A stretch of DNA of 64,000 bases from the NCBI GenBank assembly GCA_046350595.1, contig JAXMAC010000004.1:25383-89382 (forward strand). The letters are read 5' to 3'. Of the stretch, positions 23,146 to 32,711 are shown one piece after another. Source of the DNA: JAHFOW01 sp046350595. GTDB taxonomy: Bacteria; Planctomycetota; Brocadiia; Brocadiales; Brocadiaceae. Position 1 is the stretch's first letter. Each line of letters opens with the position of its first letter. The notes below the pieces were generated by a model, which was given only the letters and a program-made list of their open reading frames with translations, did no database searches and was not told the DNA's origin. The translations under genes were made by a program, and so were the position numbers.

Positions 23146-25014
23146 ATGGCCGAAACAGTGAAGCATGAAGAAAGTTTTGAATTTCAGGCGGAAATAAAAA
23201 AGCTCCTGGATATTCTTTCTCATTCGCTGTATACACACAAGGAGGTCTTTTTACGGGAGCTTATTTCAAACGCATCTGATGCATTGACCAAGATGAGATT
23301 TCATTCCCTTGCAAACCATGATTATGAAGGAAAAGACCTGCCGCTGGAAATTAAAATTGATGTTGATGAAAAGAACAAAATCCTGACGGTCAGCGACTCC
23401 GGTATTGGAATGACAAAGGACGAAGTTGTCCAGAATATCGGCACCATTGCAAAGTCTGGTTCTCTTGAATTTATAAAAAACCTCTCCGAGCAGGCAAAAA
23501 AGGACTCGAACATCATTGGCCAATTCGGTGTGGGATTCTACGCTGTATTCATGGTGGCCGACGAGGTCAGAATCAGAACAAAGTCACATAAAAAGGATGA
23601 ACCAGCTTTTGAATGGCGTTCTGATGGTTCCGGAAAATATTTTTTGCATCCCGTAGAAAAGGAAAGCCGCGGAACGGATATTGTTATACATCTCAAGGAT
23701 GAGGAGAAGGAATATACCGATAAATCACGTATCCAGGAGATTATTAAAAAATACTCAAACTTTGTAAGCTTTCCCATTATGGTCGGTGGTGAAAGGGCAA
23801 ACCAGATTTCCGCCGTCTGGAAAGAGCCAAAAAAGAATGTTTCAGATGAGCAGTACACCGAATTTTATAAATTTATCTCAAACACCGAAGAGACACCTCT
23901 TTTCCGCTTACATACCTCGGCAGAGGCGCCAATTCAGTTTTATAGTATTCTGTATTGTCCTGCGACAAATCATGAAATCTACGGCTTTAAAAAATTAGAC
24001 CATGGTGTCCAGTTGTACTCCAATAAAATCTTAATTCAGGCAGACTGTAAGCTGCTCTTGCCGGAATATATGCGGTTTATCAGGGGGGTAGTTGATTCGG
24101 CGGACATTCCGCTCAATATATCGAGAGAGACTTTTCAGGATAACAGGATCGTCCATAAAATCAAGAGTATCCTGGTGAAACAAATCCTTACACTTTTACA
24201 GGATACCGCAAAGAATGAGAAGGAGAAGTACGAAACATTCTGGAGGCAATTTGGGCGAATTTTTAAGGAAGGCCTGCATTTCGATTTTGAGAATCGGGAT
24301 ACCCTTGCCCAATTGATGCGTTTTAATTCGTCTACATGCGCTGATGCCGATGGGTTGACTTCCCTCAAGGAATATGTTGACAGGATGAAGCCTGAACAAA
24401 AGGAAATTTACTACATTACTGCGGTAAACCGTGAGACAATGGAAAAAAGCCCTTATTTGGAGATATTCCGAAAAAAAGGAATTGAAGTGCTCTATCTTAT
24501 CGATCCTCACGATGAGTTCCTCCTTACGAGTCTTATTGAATTTGAAAAGAAGCCCATCCGCTCTTCCGATCAGGCAAATCTTGATTTGCTTAAGGATGTG
24601 GATAAAGAGATTGTAGATACATCGTCTGAACCCCAAAATTACGATGATATGTTTAAACACCTCCTGAAGACAGTCAGGGTTGTTCTTGCAGACAAGATTA
24701 TTGATGCACGGGAATCACACAGGTTGAGCGATAGTCCGTGCTGTCTGGTAAACCCCGACGGTGTGCCCAGTGTTCATGTGCAAAAATTGATACAGATGAT
24801 GGATAAGGATTACCGGATATCCAAAAAGATCATGGAGATTAACAGAAAACACCGCATGGTTCAGAATCTTGCACGCATGAACGAGAATCCCGGTTTACAA
24901 CAACTCGTTGAAAAAATTGTAATGCAGTTATTTGAAAATGCATCCATGCAGGATGGGGTAATTTATGACCCCATAGGAATTTTCATTTTTTTATGCGGAT
25001 TTGCTGTCATGTAG
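23146..25014 (+). CDS. htpG: Chaperone HtpG (Hsp90)
   Basis: 622 residues in standard order: N-terminal GHKL ATPase (ELISNASDAL, SDSGIGMTKDEV, GQFGVGFYAVFMVAD), middle domain (ISRETFQDNRIVHKI) and C-terminal dimerisation domain. The client-folding ATPase acts in the cytoplasm. AAGGAGG sits at 23134-23140. The end is odd: after NASMQDGVIYDP the sequence becomes IGIFIFLCGFAVM and stops at a TAG that is part of a perfect 16-base REP palindrome, so the normal last residues have been replaced. Confidence 0.95.
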   Translation: MAETVKHEESFEFQAEIKKLLDILSHSLYTHKEVFLRELISNASDALTKMRFHSLANHDYEGKDLPLEIKIDVDEKNKILTVSDSGIGMTKDEVVQNIGTIAKSGSLEFIKNLSEQAKKDSNIIGQFGVGFYAVFMVADEVRIRTKSHKKDEPAFEWRSDGSGKYFLHPVEKESRGTDIVIHLKDEEKEYTDKSRIQEIIKKYSNFVSFPIMVGGERANQISAVWKEPKKNVSDEQYTEFYKFISNTEETPLFRLHTSAEAPIQFYSILYCPATNHEIYGFKKLDHGVQLYSNKILIQADCKLLLPEYMRFIRGVVDSADIPLNISRETFQDNRIVHKIKSILVKQILTLLQDTAKNEKEKYETFWRQFGRIFKEGLHFDFENRDTLAQLMRFNSSTCADADGLTSLKEYVDRMKPEQKEIYYITAVNRETMEKSPYLEIFRKKGIEVLYLIDPHDEFLLTSLIEFEKKPIRSSDQANLDLLKDVDKEIVDTSSEPQNYDDMFKHLLKTVRVVLADKIIDARESHRLSDSPCCLVNPDGVPSVHVQKLIQMMDKDYRISKKIMEINRKHRMVQNLARMNENPGLQQLVEKIVMQLFENASMQDGVIYDPIGIFIFLCGFAVM

Positions 25015-25042
25015 AGACAAGGCAGCGCCTTGTCTCTACATG
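25008..25042. repeat. REP palindrome overlapping htpG stop
   Basis: Perfect 16-base arms CATGTAGAGACAAGGC and GCCTTGTCTCTACATG around AGC. The htpG TAG (25012-25014) lies inside the first arm. Confidence 0.85.
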
Positions 25043-25080
25043 AGTAATTAAAATTCAGTAATTCCCTTACACGTAAAAAC

Positions 25081-25117
25081 AAAAAAGCCATGAGATGTAA
25101 AATCTCATGGCTTTTTT
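25081..25117. terminator. Bidirectional intrinsic terminator
   Basis: AAAAAAGCCATGAGAT and ATCTCATGGCTTTTTT, perfect 16-base arms around GTAAA. T-runs on both strands suit the convergent htpG transcript and the tRNA transcript. Confidence 0.85.
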
Positions 25118-25128
25118 GTTTGTAAAAC

Positions 25129-25203
25129 TGACCCCATGGGGATTTGAACCCCAGTTCACAGATCGAAAATCTGTTGTCCTAGACCAGGCTAGACGATGGG
25201 GCC
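25129..25203 (-). tRNA. tRNA-Glu (UUC)
   Basis: 75-base cloverleaf on the minus strand: acceptor GGCCCCA with TGGGGTC, anticodon stem ACAGA/TCTGT with loop TTTTCGA (anticodon TTC), T-arm GTTCAAATC. The terminal CCA is not encoded. Confidence 0.95.
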
Positions 25204-25219
25204 ATTTTCTTAAAGAAAA

Positions 25220-25295
25220 TGGTGAGGGCAGATGGACTCGAACCATCGACAGCCGCCTTAAAAGGGCGGTGCTCTACCAACTGAGCTATACCCCC
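25220..25295 (-). tRNA. tRNA-Lys (UUU)
   Basis: 76 bases including an encoded CCA: acceptor GGGGGTA with TGCCCTC, anticodon stem CCGCC/GGCGG with loop CTTTTAA (anticodon TTT), T-arm GTTCGAGTC. 16 bases upstream of tRNA-Glu, probably one transcript. Confidence 0.95.
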
Positions 25296-25383
25296 AATAT
25301 GCCTTTTTTATGAAAATTTAACGATAAACAAATAAAAAATATTATAAATCTTTTCGGCTTTGCAGTAAAGAATCCAAAGACCT

Positions 25384-25944
25384 TTATACCTTCAAGATTT
25401 CTTCCGTCTTTTTCTTGATTAACTCGCCAACCTTACCTTCGTATTCATGAATAATCTTGTTTATGTCGTCCTTGGTACGTTTGGCGTCATCTTCTGTCAT
25501 GATATCATCTTTTTCTTCTTTATCGGCCAGCTTATTTGCTTCATGCCGTATATTCCGTAACGAAACCTTTGCAGATTCTCCAAATTCCTTAACGTGTACC
25601 GAAAGTTTTTTTCGCCTCTCTTCAGTAAGCGGAGGTATCACAATACGCAACGACTTGCCGTCAACCGAAGGGGTAAGCCCTATATCAGATTGTAATATGG
25701 CCTTCTCAATGTTTGAAACGGTAGATACATCATAAGGTTTTATCAATATCGATAACGCATCAGGCGTTGATATAATAGCCAACTGTTTTAAGGGTGTCAT
25801 AGTTCCATAACAATCAACTTTGATATTTTCTACCAGACCTGTGCTTGCCCTGCCGGTTCTCAACCCTTTTAATTCATCCTGCAGGTGTATAATAATTTTT
25901 TCCATCTTATTTCTGGTATCTTTACATATTGCGTCTTTTGCCAT
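25384..25944 (-). CDS. frr: Ribosome recycling factor
   Basis: 186 residues, full length. Helical domain ends are canonical: LRTGRASTGLVENIKVDCYG near 33, PLKQLAIIS, LRIVIPPLTEERRKKL near 105 and a C-terminal helix rich in charge. It splits post-termination ribosomes with EF-G. Five bases separate it from pyrH upstream; it ends the rpsB-tsf-pyrH-frr cluster. Confidence 0.97.
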   Translation of the reverse strand: MAKDAICKDTRNKMEKIIIHLQDELKGLRTGRASTGLVENIKVDCYGTMTPLKQLAIISTPDALSILIKPYDVSTVSNIEKAILQSDIGLTPSVDGKSLRIVIPPLTEERRKKLSVHVKEFGESAKVSLRNIRHEANKLADKEEKDDIMTEDDAKRTKDDINKIIHEYEGKVGELIKKKTEEILKV

Positions 25945-25949
25945 ATTCG

Positions 25950-26669
25950 TTATTCTCCGATATATGTCCCAACCTGCTCGCCCATGATTGCCTTCTGGAT
26001 ATTTTCACGAATATTCATATTGAATACGATGATTGGTAATTTGTTTTCCATGCTTAAAGAGACCGCCGTCATATCCATTACGCCCAAACGATGCGTTAAA
26101 ACCTCTATGTAGCTCAGTTTCTTGTGGAGTTTGGCAGAAGCGTTTTTCTTCGGATCGTCCGTATAAACGCCGTCAACCCCAGTTGCCTTTAACAGAACAT
26201 CAGCACTAATTTCAATTGCGCGTAAAGCGCCGGCGGTATCAGTTGTAAAATAAGGATTTCCCGTTCCGCCTGTAAAAATAATAACCTCTTTTTCTTTTAG
26301 ATAACTCAGACAATTCTGTATAATAAAAGGCTCTGTAAAGTTTTTTATCTCTACGGCGCTCATCACGTGGGATTTAACATTTAACTCTTCCAGAATATCC
26401 TGTAAGAGTAACCCATTAATTGCTGTGGCAATCATTCCTGCCTGATCTGCCTTTATCCTCGACTTTCCTACCTTGCCAAGTCTTGCGCCTCGGAGGATAT
26501 TACCGCCGCCTACGACAATCGCCAGTTCAACTCCCCATGCAGAAATTTTTTGAATTTCACTGGCTAATACTATAAATTGCTCTGTATCAATACCACGCCC
26601 CTGCTTGTCTCCAAAACTTTCTCCACTTATTTTGAGCAATACACGCTTGTATTTAATTTGCCTTTCCAT
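25950..26669 (-). CDS. pyrH: UMP kinase
   Basis: 239 residues of the amino-acid-kinase fold: KRVLLKISGESFGDK at the N-terminus, VVGGGNILRGARLGK near 52, GTGNPYFTTDTAGALRAIEI near 135 and ATGVDGVYTDDPKKN near 162. It phosphorylates UMP to UDP as a hexamer. Order tsf-pyrH-frr is the common bacterial cluster. Confidence 0.97.
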   Translation of the reverse strand: MERQIKYKRVLLKISGESFGDKQGRGIDTEQFIVLASEIQKISAWGVELAIVVGGGNILRGARLGKVGKSRIKADQAGMIATAINGLLLQDILEELNVKSHVMSAVEIKNFTEPFIIQNCLSYLKEKEVIIFTGGTGNPYFTTDTAGALRAIEISADVLLKATGVDGVYTDDPKKNASAKLHKKLSYIEVLTHRLGVMDMTAVSLSMENKLPIIVFNMNIRENIQKAIMGEQVGTYIGE

Positions 26670-26702
26670 GAGCAGAGACGGACGTAATGTTTTTTCGATT
26701 CG

Positions 26703-27290
26703 CTAGCATTCGCCAACTTCAAACCGAGCAAAACGGCCTATTTTTATATTTTCCCCTATTTTTGCGATATTTGCAATTAATAAATCATTGATTATAACAT
26801 TACCATCTTTTATGAACGGCTGTTCTAAAAGGCATCTTTCTTTATAAAAACTTTCAAGTTTCCCGGCGATAATTTTTTCGGCAATGTTTGATGGCTTACC
26901 CTTTGCCTCTTCCATAAATATCTTTTTCTGCTCTTCAATAACATGCGCGGGGATATCTTCTCTTTTTACAGCCACAGGTTTTGTAGCAGCTATCTGCATA
27001 CAAATGTCCTTTAAAAACTGCTGGAAGACCTCATTGCGCGCTACGAAATCTGTTTCGCAATTCATCTCGACCATTACACCCAATTTCCCGTTGGTGTGGA
27101 TGTATGTTCCAATCCTGCCTTCCGCAGTTGTCCTCTGTTCTTTTTTAGCAGCCTTCGCAATCCCCTTTTTTTTGATAATCTCCAGGGCCTTTTCAAAGTC
27201 GCCTTTAACTTCATCCAGGGCATTTTTGCACTCTAAAAAGCCTGCGCCTGTCTGATCTCGTAATTTTGTTATACTTGATAAATCCGCCAT
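26703..27290 (-). CDS. tsf: Elongation factor Ts
   Basis: 195 residues, a short EF-Ts like that of Thermus, with one core subdomain. Signatures are KLRDQTGAGFLECKNALDE near residue 9 and GVMVEMNCETDFVARNEVF near 70 (the TDFVAR motif contacts EF-Tu). GGAGGAAGTTA precedes the ATG at 27290; an 11-residue longer frame exists but would contain the ribosome site. It exchanges GDP on EF-Tu. Confidence 0.96.
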   Translation of the reverse strand: MADLSSITKLRDQTGAGFLECKNALDEVKGDFEKALEIIKKKGIAKAAKKEQRTTAEGRIGTYIHTNGKLGVMVEMNCETDFVARNEVFQQFLKDICMQIAATKPVAVKREDIPAHVIEEQKKIFMEEAKGKPSNIAEKIIAGKLESFYKERCLLEQPFIKDGNVIINDLLIANIAKIGENIKIGRFARFEVGEC

Positions 27291-27465
27291 TAACTTCCTC
27301 CGTACCCTTATAGAATAAGACACCCGTCATTATGCAACAAACCAGGAAACCCAAGAAATGAAAATTCTGAGAAATGTTCCCGAATTGGAGTAACGAGATT
27401 TGTGATGTATATCGTTATGGTCTTCTATAGAAAAAGAAAGGATTTTTCAAACTTCTTTTCCCTTG

Positions 27466-28170
27466 TTAAACCTTTGCCACAGTGGTCGAGAGTTCTTTGC
27501 CAGCAATCACAGCATCTGCCGTTCTTGTCAGGAAAAGATTGATTGACCGAATGGCATCGTCATTTCCCGGAACACAAATATCTATCTTGTCAGGATCACA
27601 ATCAGTATCTGCAAGGCATACGGTTGCAATACCCAGCTTTTTTGCCTCGCTGATGGCATTGTGTTCATGCTTTGGGTCAACGACTACGAGCGCCCCTGGA
27701 AGAGAAGCCATATTCCGGATACCTTCCAGATTTCCAAGAATCTTTTTCCTTTCGCGGTTAAGAGAAGAGATTGCCTTTTTGCTAAACTGATTGATGTTCC
27801 CCGTTTTTTCCAGGTCTTCTAATTCTTCAAGGCGTTCCAATCGCTTCCGAATGGTATCGAAATTTGTTAACGTGCCGCCCAACCATCTTTCGCTCACGTA
27901 GTGCATCCCACAACGTTGGGCTTCTCGTATAACGATATCACGCGCCTGCCATTTTGTGCCTACAAACAGCACATCTTTGTTTGTCTGGACAAGATTCGTT
28001 AAAAATTTACGCGCTGTGATCAACCCCTTTACCGTTTCGCGTAAATTGATAATATGAATTAAATTCCTTTTACCAAAGATAAAAGGTTTCATTTTTGGGT
28101 TCCACCTGCTTGTCCGATGTCCAAAATGAAATCCTGCATCAACCAATTCCTGAATGCTTACTATAGACAA
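27466..28170 (-). CDS. rpsB: 30S ribosomal protein S2
   Basis: 234 residues. Signatures: ELVDAGFHFGHRTSRWNPKM, FIFGKRNLIHIINLRETV near 31, FVGTKWQARDIV near 70, SERWLGGTLTNF near 93 and PGNDDAIRSINLF near 205. First gene of the cluster; 175 bases separate it from tsf and include no clear terminator, so readthrough is expected. Confidence 0.97.
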   Translation of the reverse strand: MSIVSIQELVDAGFHFGHRTSRWNPKMKPFIFGKRNLIHIINLRETVKGLITARKFLTNLVQTNKDVLFVGTKWQARDIVIREAQRCGMHYVSERWLGGTLTNFDTIRKRLERLEELEDLEKTGNINQFSKKAISSLNRERKKILGNLEGIRNMASLPGALVVVDPKHEHNAISEAKKLGIATVCLADTDCDPDKIDICVPGNDDAIRSINLFLTRTADAVIAGKELSTTVAKV

Positions 28171-28276
28171 ATATACTCCTCTCCTCTATAAAATAGACCA
28201 AAAATGGATAAAGAAAACTGTTTCAAAAGTTTGAAATTATATTAATTATGGACAAAATGTCAAGTATATTTTGAAA

Positions 28277-29173
28277 TTAACCTTTTTTTGATGGTTTCTT
28301 TCTAAAGCGTCCGATGCGTAAATACACACCAATATTGGCCGTGTTTTCTAAATAGGGCTTAATTTTACCTTCAGCGGAAGTAAGGATGGTGGTTACACCG
28401 GGACCATGTCCTGCGGTTACACAGTTACTGTGGACAATTACCCCTATAGTTACTGCCCCCGTTCTATAAATTCTTCCAAAGGTGTGATCTGCATCCATAA
28501 TCGCTACAATATCACCAAAACGCAACGTTTGCAAATTGTGTTTTTCTACTATATGTTTATCAAAGAGTTGAATGTCATAATCTCCACGATAGCAGTGTTG
28601 GGAACCCAGCCCTGACCCCATAATAGCGGCAGGTATCATATGGGTTACCGGGAGATGCAATTCGTCTTTTGTTTTATCCTCACGAATGGGCAATGCGTTA
28701 AGAAGACGGGGGGACATATTGACAGGTTTAATGTGTGGATATTTTGGGAAGAACAGCCCGACACCAACACCCCGAATAAGTATTTTATCACCGATGGCAA
28801 GCTTTTCTAATGTCTTATCCTCAAAATCAACCAGTACGTTTTCAATACCACCATGTTTGCCGGTCACAATACCGTTATCACCTTTTGCATCGCCTGATAT
28901 AACCTTTGCAACGTTCCCAATGCAGGAGAGCAGATTCAATGCCCCGTTTTCTTCCCTGTCTTTGTTCTTCATGGAAACACAGGGCTCTACATGGTCTGCC
29001 GCCCACTGGATGGCGCTGTCACCCACTTTGATATTGTAAGTGATACCGCCTACGCCCGGAAGTATCGTTGGTTTTCCTTCAGGTGTTATACTATAAGGTT
29101 GAGAACCACTGAGCGGACTGGCAACCTCACCCACAACGGACATTTCTACAAGATTTTTTTCATTCGTTTCCAT
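28277..29173 (-). CDS. DUF4438 domain protein
   Basis: 298 residues without signal or membrane segments. It contains GVGGITYNIKVGDSAI near 40, ISGDAKGDNGIVTGKHGG near 93, SGLGSQHCYRGDYDIQL near 188 and HSNCVTAGHGPGVTTILTS near 252, which I associate with the DUF4438 family. No activity is known. It stands alone between rpsB and phoU on the same strand. Confidence 0.75.
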   Translation of the reverse strand: METNEKNLVEMSVVGEVASPLSGSQPYSITPEGKPTILPGVGGITYNIKVGDSAIQWAADHVEPCVSMKNKDREENGALNLLSCIGNVAKVISGDAKGDNGIVTGKHGGIENVLVDFEDKTLEKLAIGDKILIRGVGVGLFFPKYPHIKPVNMSPRLLNALPIREDKTKDELHLPVTHMIPAAIMGSGLGSQHCYRGDYDIQLFDKHIVEKHNLQTLRFGDIVAIMDADHTFGRIYRTGAVTIGVIVHSNCVTAGHGPGVTTILTSAEGKIKPYLENTANIGVYLRIGRFRKKPSKKG

Positions 29174-29222
29174 AATTTTTTATGCCTTAAGTGTAAAATA
29201 GCCGTAATAAAATCGGCATTGT

Positions 29223-29894
29223 CTAAGGTTCTTCCATCGCATAGCTGCGGTGTTTGACAACCTTTGCCTTGACAATATAAACGACTTCTTCTGCAATGTT
29301 TGTTGAATGGTCGGCAATTCTTTCCAAATGACGGGAGATCAGGATCAGGTGAACGGCGCGTGTTATATTACCCGGGTCTTGCATCATATAGGTCAAAAGC
29401 TCACGAAATATCTGGTCATTTAAAGCATCTACCGTGGAATCACGTTCATACACTGACCGTGCCAGCTCTGTATCCCGGTTTACAAAGGCATCAATACTGT
29501 CCTTGACCATCGTCTGGGTAATTGTTGCCATCCTCGGTATGTCGATGAGCGGTTTTAGCTGTGGTTCCTGATTCAGGGGGAGCACACGTTCTGCGATATT
29601 CACCGCCAGATCACCCATGCGCTCCAGATTATTGATAATCTTAATGGCTGATGTGATAAACCGGAGGTCCATGGCCATGGGTTGTCGCAATGCAAGTAAA
29701 TCAACGCACTGTTTGTCAATTTCCAATTCCAGGGCGTCTACCTTATCATCGCTATCTACAACCTGACGAGCAAGCTCGCTGTTCCGCTCCATCAATGATT
29801 TTATGGCATTGGCGATGGCCGTTTCCACCATGGATGCCATTTGAATAAGATTTTTTCTGAGCGCCCCTAATTGTTGATCAAAATGTCTTTCCAT
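29223..29894 (-). CDS. phoU: Phosphate transport regulator PhoU
   Basis: 223 residues, two PhoU three-helix repeats with the metal motif sequences ALELEIDKQCVDLLALRQPM near 52 and, in the second repeat, LILISRHLERIADHSTNIAE near 183. It links the Pst transporter to the PhoR histidine kinase. Downstream of pstB on the same strand, the usual order. Confidence 0.95.
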   Translation of the reverse strand: MERHFDQQLGALRKNLIQMASMVETAIANAIKSLMERNSELARQVVDSDDKVDALELEIDKQCVDLLALRQPMAMDLRFITSAIKIINNLERMGDLAVNIAERVLPLNQEPQLKPLIDIPRMATITQTMVKDSIDAFVNRDTELARSVYERDSTVDALNDQIFRELLTYMMQDPGNITRAVHLILISRHLERIADHSTNIAEEVVYIVKAKVVKHRSYAMEEP

Positions 29895-30044
29895 AAGAAC
29901 TATAATATCCCTGTGAACCCGCAGAACACAGAACTATTCATTCATACGTGTCCCTTATTGCTTGCCGACCCAAAGATTGAATACGATCGAAACTCATACT
30001 CTTCAGTAATTTCTGTGTCTCTGTGGTTATTTTATTGAAAATAA

Positions 30045-30833
30045 TTATCCGAATCGTCCCGTAATATAATCTTCCGTAACCTTCTTTTCCGGATTAGTAA
30101 ATAACTCAGTAGTTATATTATACTCGATTAACTGGCCATTCAACAAAAATCCTGTGTAATCAGAGACACGCGCAGCCTGCTGCATGTTGTGGGTAACGAT
30201 GACGATTGTATAATATTTTTTCAGGTCTTCAATGAGTTCCTCAATCCTTGCCGTTGCTGTGGGATCCAGCGCCGAGCATGGTTCGTCCATCAATAAGACC
30301 TCGGGGTCAACCGCCAGCGCACGCGCAATGCACAACCGTTGCTGCTGCCCCCCTGAGAGTCCAATTGCGCTCTGGCTCAACCTATCCTTGACCTCGTTCC
30401 ACAAGGCAGATTTTGTTAAACTGTATTGCATAATTTCATCCAATTTCTTCTTATCATTCACCCCATAGAGTCGTGGCCCAAAGACGACATTGTCATAAAT
30501 GGATATAGGAAACGGGTTAGGTCTTTGAAATACCATACCAACGCGTCGTCTCAGGTCAACAAGGTCAATGTCACGATCATATACGTTTTTATTATCGAGT
30601 AATACCCTGCCATCAACCCGTATATCATTGTTAATTTCGGAGATACGATTGATTGATTTAATCAGGGTCGATTTTCCACAGCCTGAGGGTCCGATGATGG
30701 CGGTGACCTTACGATCAAAAAATTCCATAGAGACATCGGTGATGGACTTGTATCCCCCGTAATAAAAGGTCAGATTTTCCAACCGTACCTTTGCCTTTTC
30801 TGGTTCTTGTGGTTTTGGTTCTGCCTTCGTCAT
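30045..30833 (-). CDS. pstB: Phosphate ABC transporter ATP-binding protein
   Basis: 262 residues: Walker A GPSGCGKST near 49, Q-loop FQRPNPFPISIYDN near 102, signature LSGGQQQR near 158 and Walker B VLLMDEPCSALDP near 178. The RPNPFP sequence is typical of PstB. It powers high-affinity phosphate import. The pstS, pstC and pstA genes are not next to it, so they must lie elsewhere. A hydrophilic KAEPKPQEPEKAK extension precedes the fold. Confidence 0.95.
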   Translation of the reverse strand: MTKAEPKPQEPEKAKVRLENLTFYYGGYKSITDVSMEFFDRKVTAIIGPSGCGKSTLIKSINRISEINNDIRVDGRVLLDNKNVYDRDIDLVDLRRRVGMVFQRPNPFPISIYDNVVFGPRLYGVNDKKKLDEIMQYSLTKSALWNEVKDRLSQSAIGLSGGQQQRLCIARALAVDPEVLLMDEPCSALDPTATARIEELIEDLKKYYTIVIVTHNMQQAARVSDYTGFLLNGQLIEYNITTELFTNPEKKVTEDYITGRFG

Positions 30834-30885
30834 GATTGTTTTGATCGCTTTCTGAAATAAATTAGGCTTTCGGCTACTTTTTATC

Positions 30886-30914
30886 TGTAAAGCGACGAGG
30901 CTCGTCGTTCTACA
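30886..30914. repeat. Short REP-like palindrome
   Basis: TGTAAAGCGACGAG and CTCGTCGTTCTACA, near-perfect arms, between pstB and modC. Confidence 0.5.
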
Positions 30915-30932
30915 AGCACAGCTTTGAAATTT

Positions 30933-31820
30933 CTATACTTTAAACAGGATAACGTCAGAAGATTTTGCGCCAATTACGACATCATCTCCAATTTTTAAGT
31001 TCATTTGGCAAACATCTTCGTTATCAATCAGGGTCTTGAAGTACTGATTTTCGTGCATGACCGTAACGGCAGCCATGATGGAATCGGATTCTATATCTAC
31101 CACCTTCCCAACCACTTGAATACGGGTGCTTAATCTTTTTCCCATAAATATTTCTTCCGGTGTTCCCTGTTTAACCACCCCACCCGATTCCAGCATGATC
31201 ACATAGTCAGCCAGTTTGTATACCTCTGTCACATCATGCGTCACATAGAGCGTGGTTATTCGAAGCTGTTTTATGATCCGTTTTAAATCCTCCTGTAATT
31301 GTCTGCGTGTTTCCCAATCCAGCGCCGAAAGCGGTTCATCCAGGAGTAAGAGATCTGGTTCCCTGGCCAAGGCGCGGATCAGGGCAACCCTCTGCTTTTG
31401 CCCTCCGGACAATTGAGCAGGATAGTAACGTTCGTATCCGGATAACCCTACCAGGGACAAAAGATCTTTTGCTTCTTTCAATCTCTTTTTTTCTTTTATT
31501 CCATACGTTACGTTTCTTTCCACCGTTAAATGGGGAAATAAGGCAAAGTCCTGGAATACAAAGCCTACGGAACGTTGCTGGGGGAGGATGTTAATTGCTT
31601 TTGACTCATCATACCACACTTCTTCTCCCTTATGGATTATTCCACCATCAGCCCTTTCCAAACCGGAAATCAGTCGCAGTATACTCGACTTTCCCGCCCC
31701 AGAAGGACCAAATAGGGCTGTTACTTTTTCATGCGGGATTTCAAAGTTTACCTTTAGTCTAAACTCCTTCCATGTTTTCTCAATACAAATTTTTAACAAA
31801 ACAAGACCTCCATTGTACAA
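30933..31820 (-). CDS. modC: Molybdate ABC transporter ATP-binding protein
   Basis: 295 residues: Walker A FGPSGAGKSSILRL near 37, signature LSGGQKQRV near 135, Walker B LLLLDEPLSALD near 156, H-loop YVTHD near 193, and a C-terminal TOBE-type domain (about 225-295) that binds oxyanion in ModC. The short upstream segment of the frame (MYNGGLV) may not be translated; LLKICIEKTW is the likely body. It completes the modA-modB-modC set on the minus strand. Confidence 0.9.
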   Translation of the reverse strand: MYNGGLVLLKICIEKTWKEFRLKVNFEIPHEKVTALFGPSGAGKSSILRLISGLERADGGIIHKGEEVWYDESKAINILPQQRSVGFVFQDFALFPHLTVERNVTYGIKEKKRLKEAKDLLSLVGLSGYERYYPAQLSGGQKQRVALIRALAREPDLLLLDEPLSALDWETRRQLQEDLKRIIKQLRITTLYVTHDVTEVYKLADYVIMLESGGVVKQGTPEEIFMGKRLSTRIQVVGKVVDIESDSIMAAVTVMHENQYFKTLIDNEDVCQMNLKIGDDVVIGAKSSDVILFKV

Positions 31821-31923
31821 GTATAATGGTTATTGTGGCTGACAACAAAAATGAATCATCCGATTTTCCCTCGTTTACTTTTTCTTCAAATTGAGATCAT
31901 GAGATTGTGCGTGCGGAATATTC

Positions 31924-32595
31924 CTAGAACATACGCATAAAAAAACGTCTATTTATAAAATAAACTATTGCGAGTATTACAAATGAAAATGCCAGCAAAA
32001 TGGCCGCATAGATATTCGCAGTTCCGTAATTCAGCGCCTGTACCTCGTCATAGATAGCCACCGATGCAACCCTGGTAATTCCCGGAATATTCCCTCCGAT
32101 CATAAGGACAACCCCAAATTCACCAACGCAGTGTGCAAAAGAAAGTATGCAGCCTGTTATAACACCTTGCAGAGAGAGTGGGAAAATAATGAAAAGGAAA
32201 GTATATAATTTAGACCTGCCCAGACTCCAGGAAGCCTCAAGTAATTTTTTCTCTACGCCGGTAAAAGCCAATTGGAATGGCCGTATTGCAAAGGGCAGGT
32301 TATAGATGAATGAACCCACAACAAGTCCTTGAAAGGAGAAGGCAAGCGTCCTGTTAAAAATACCTTCGTACCAACGCCCAACAAAACTATTTCCCCCAAT
32401 GGCCATAAGAAGGTAAAAGCCCAAAACCGTTGGTGGAAGGACGAGCGGCAAAGCTGTTATGGATTCCACAATAAACTTCAATCGTAGCTTTGAAAAAGCG
32501 AGCCAATAGGCAAAAGGGATACCTATGACAAATAGTAAAAGCGTTACAATGGCAGAAAGCTTTAAGGTTAAGAGGAAAGGAGCCGTAAAACTCAT
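31924..32595 (-). CDS. modB: Molybdate ABC transporter permease
   Basis: 223 residues, five to six membrane helices. LPLVLPPTVLGFYLLMAIGG near 48 and the EAA-type loop with AHCVGEFGVVLMIGGNIPG near 152 are typical of ModB. It forms the membrane channel with ModC. 104 bases separate it from modC and 116 from the short mop gene. Confidence 0.93.
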   Translation of the reverse strand: MSFTAPFLLTLKLSAIVTLLLFVIGIPFAYWLAFSKLRLKFIVESITALPLVLPPTVLGFYLLMAIGGNSFVGRWYEGIFNRTLAFSFQGLVVGSFIYNLPFAIRPFQLAFTGVEKKLLEASWSLGRSKLYTFLFIIFPLSLQGVITGCILSFAHCVGEFGVVLMIGGNIPGITRVASVAIYDEVQALNYGTANIYAAILLAFSFVILAIVYFINRRFFMRMF

Positions 32596-32711
32596 TAAAA
32601 ATAGTCCTGTAGTTTAAAAGATGTGGTTTCTATGCGTCTGTACTCCATGAATATCCTATATAATAACAGTTAGTTTGCAAGTAGTTAACATAATTTTTTC
32701 TGTCATGTATT

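Noticed and set aside
25008..25117. Two palindromes after htpG treated as one terminator
   Set aside because: They differ: the first is a REP-family copy overlapping the stop, the second has T-runs on both strands and fits an intrinsic terminator.
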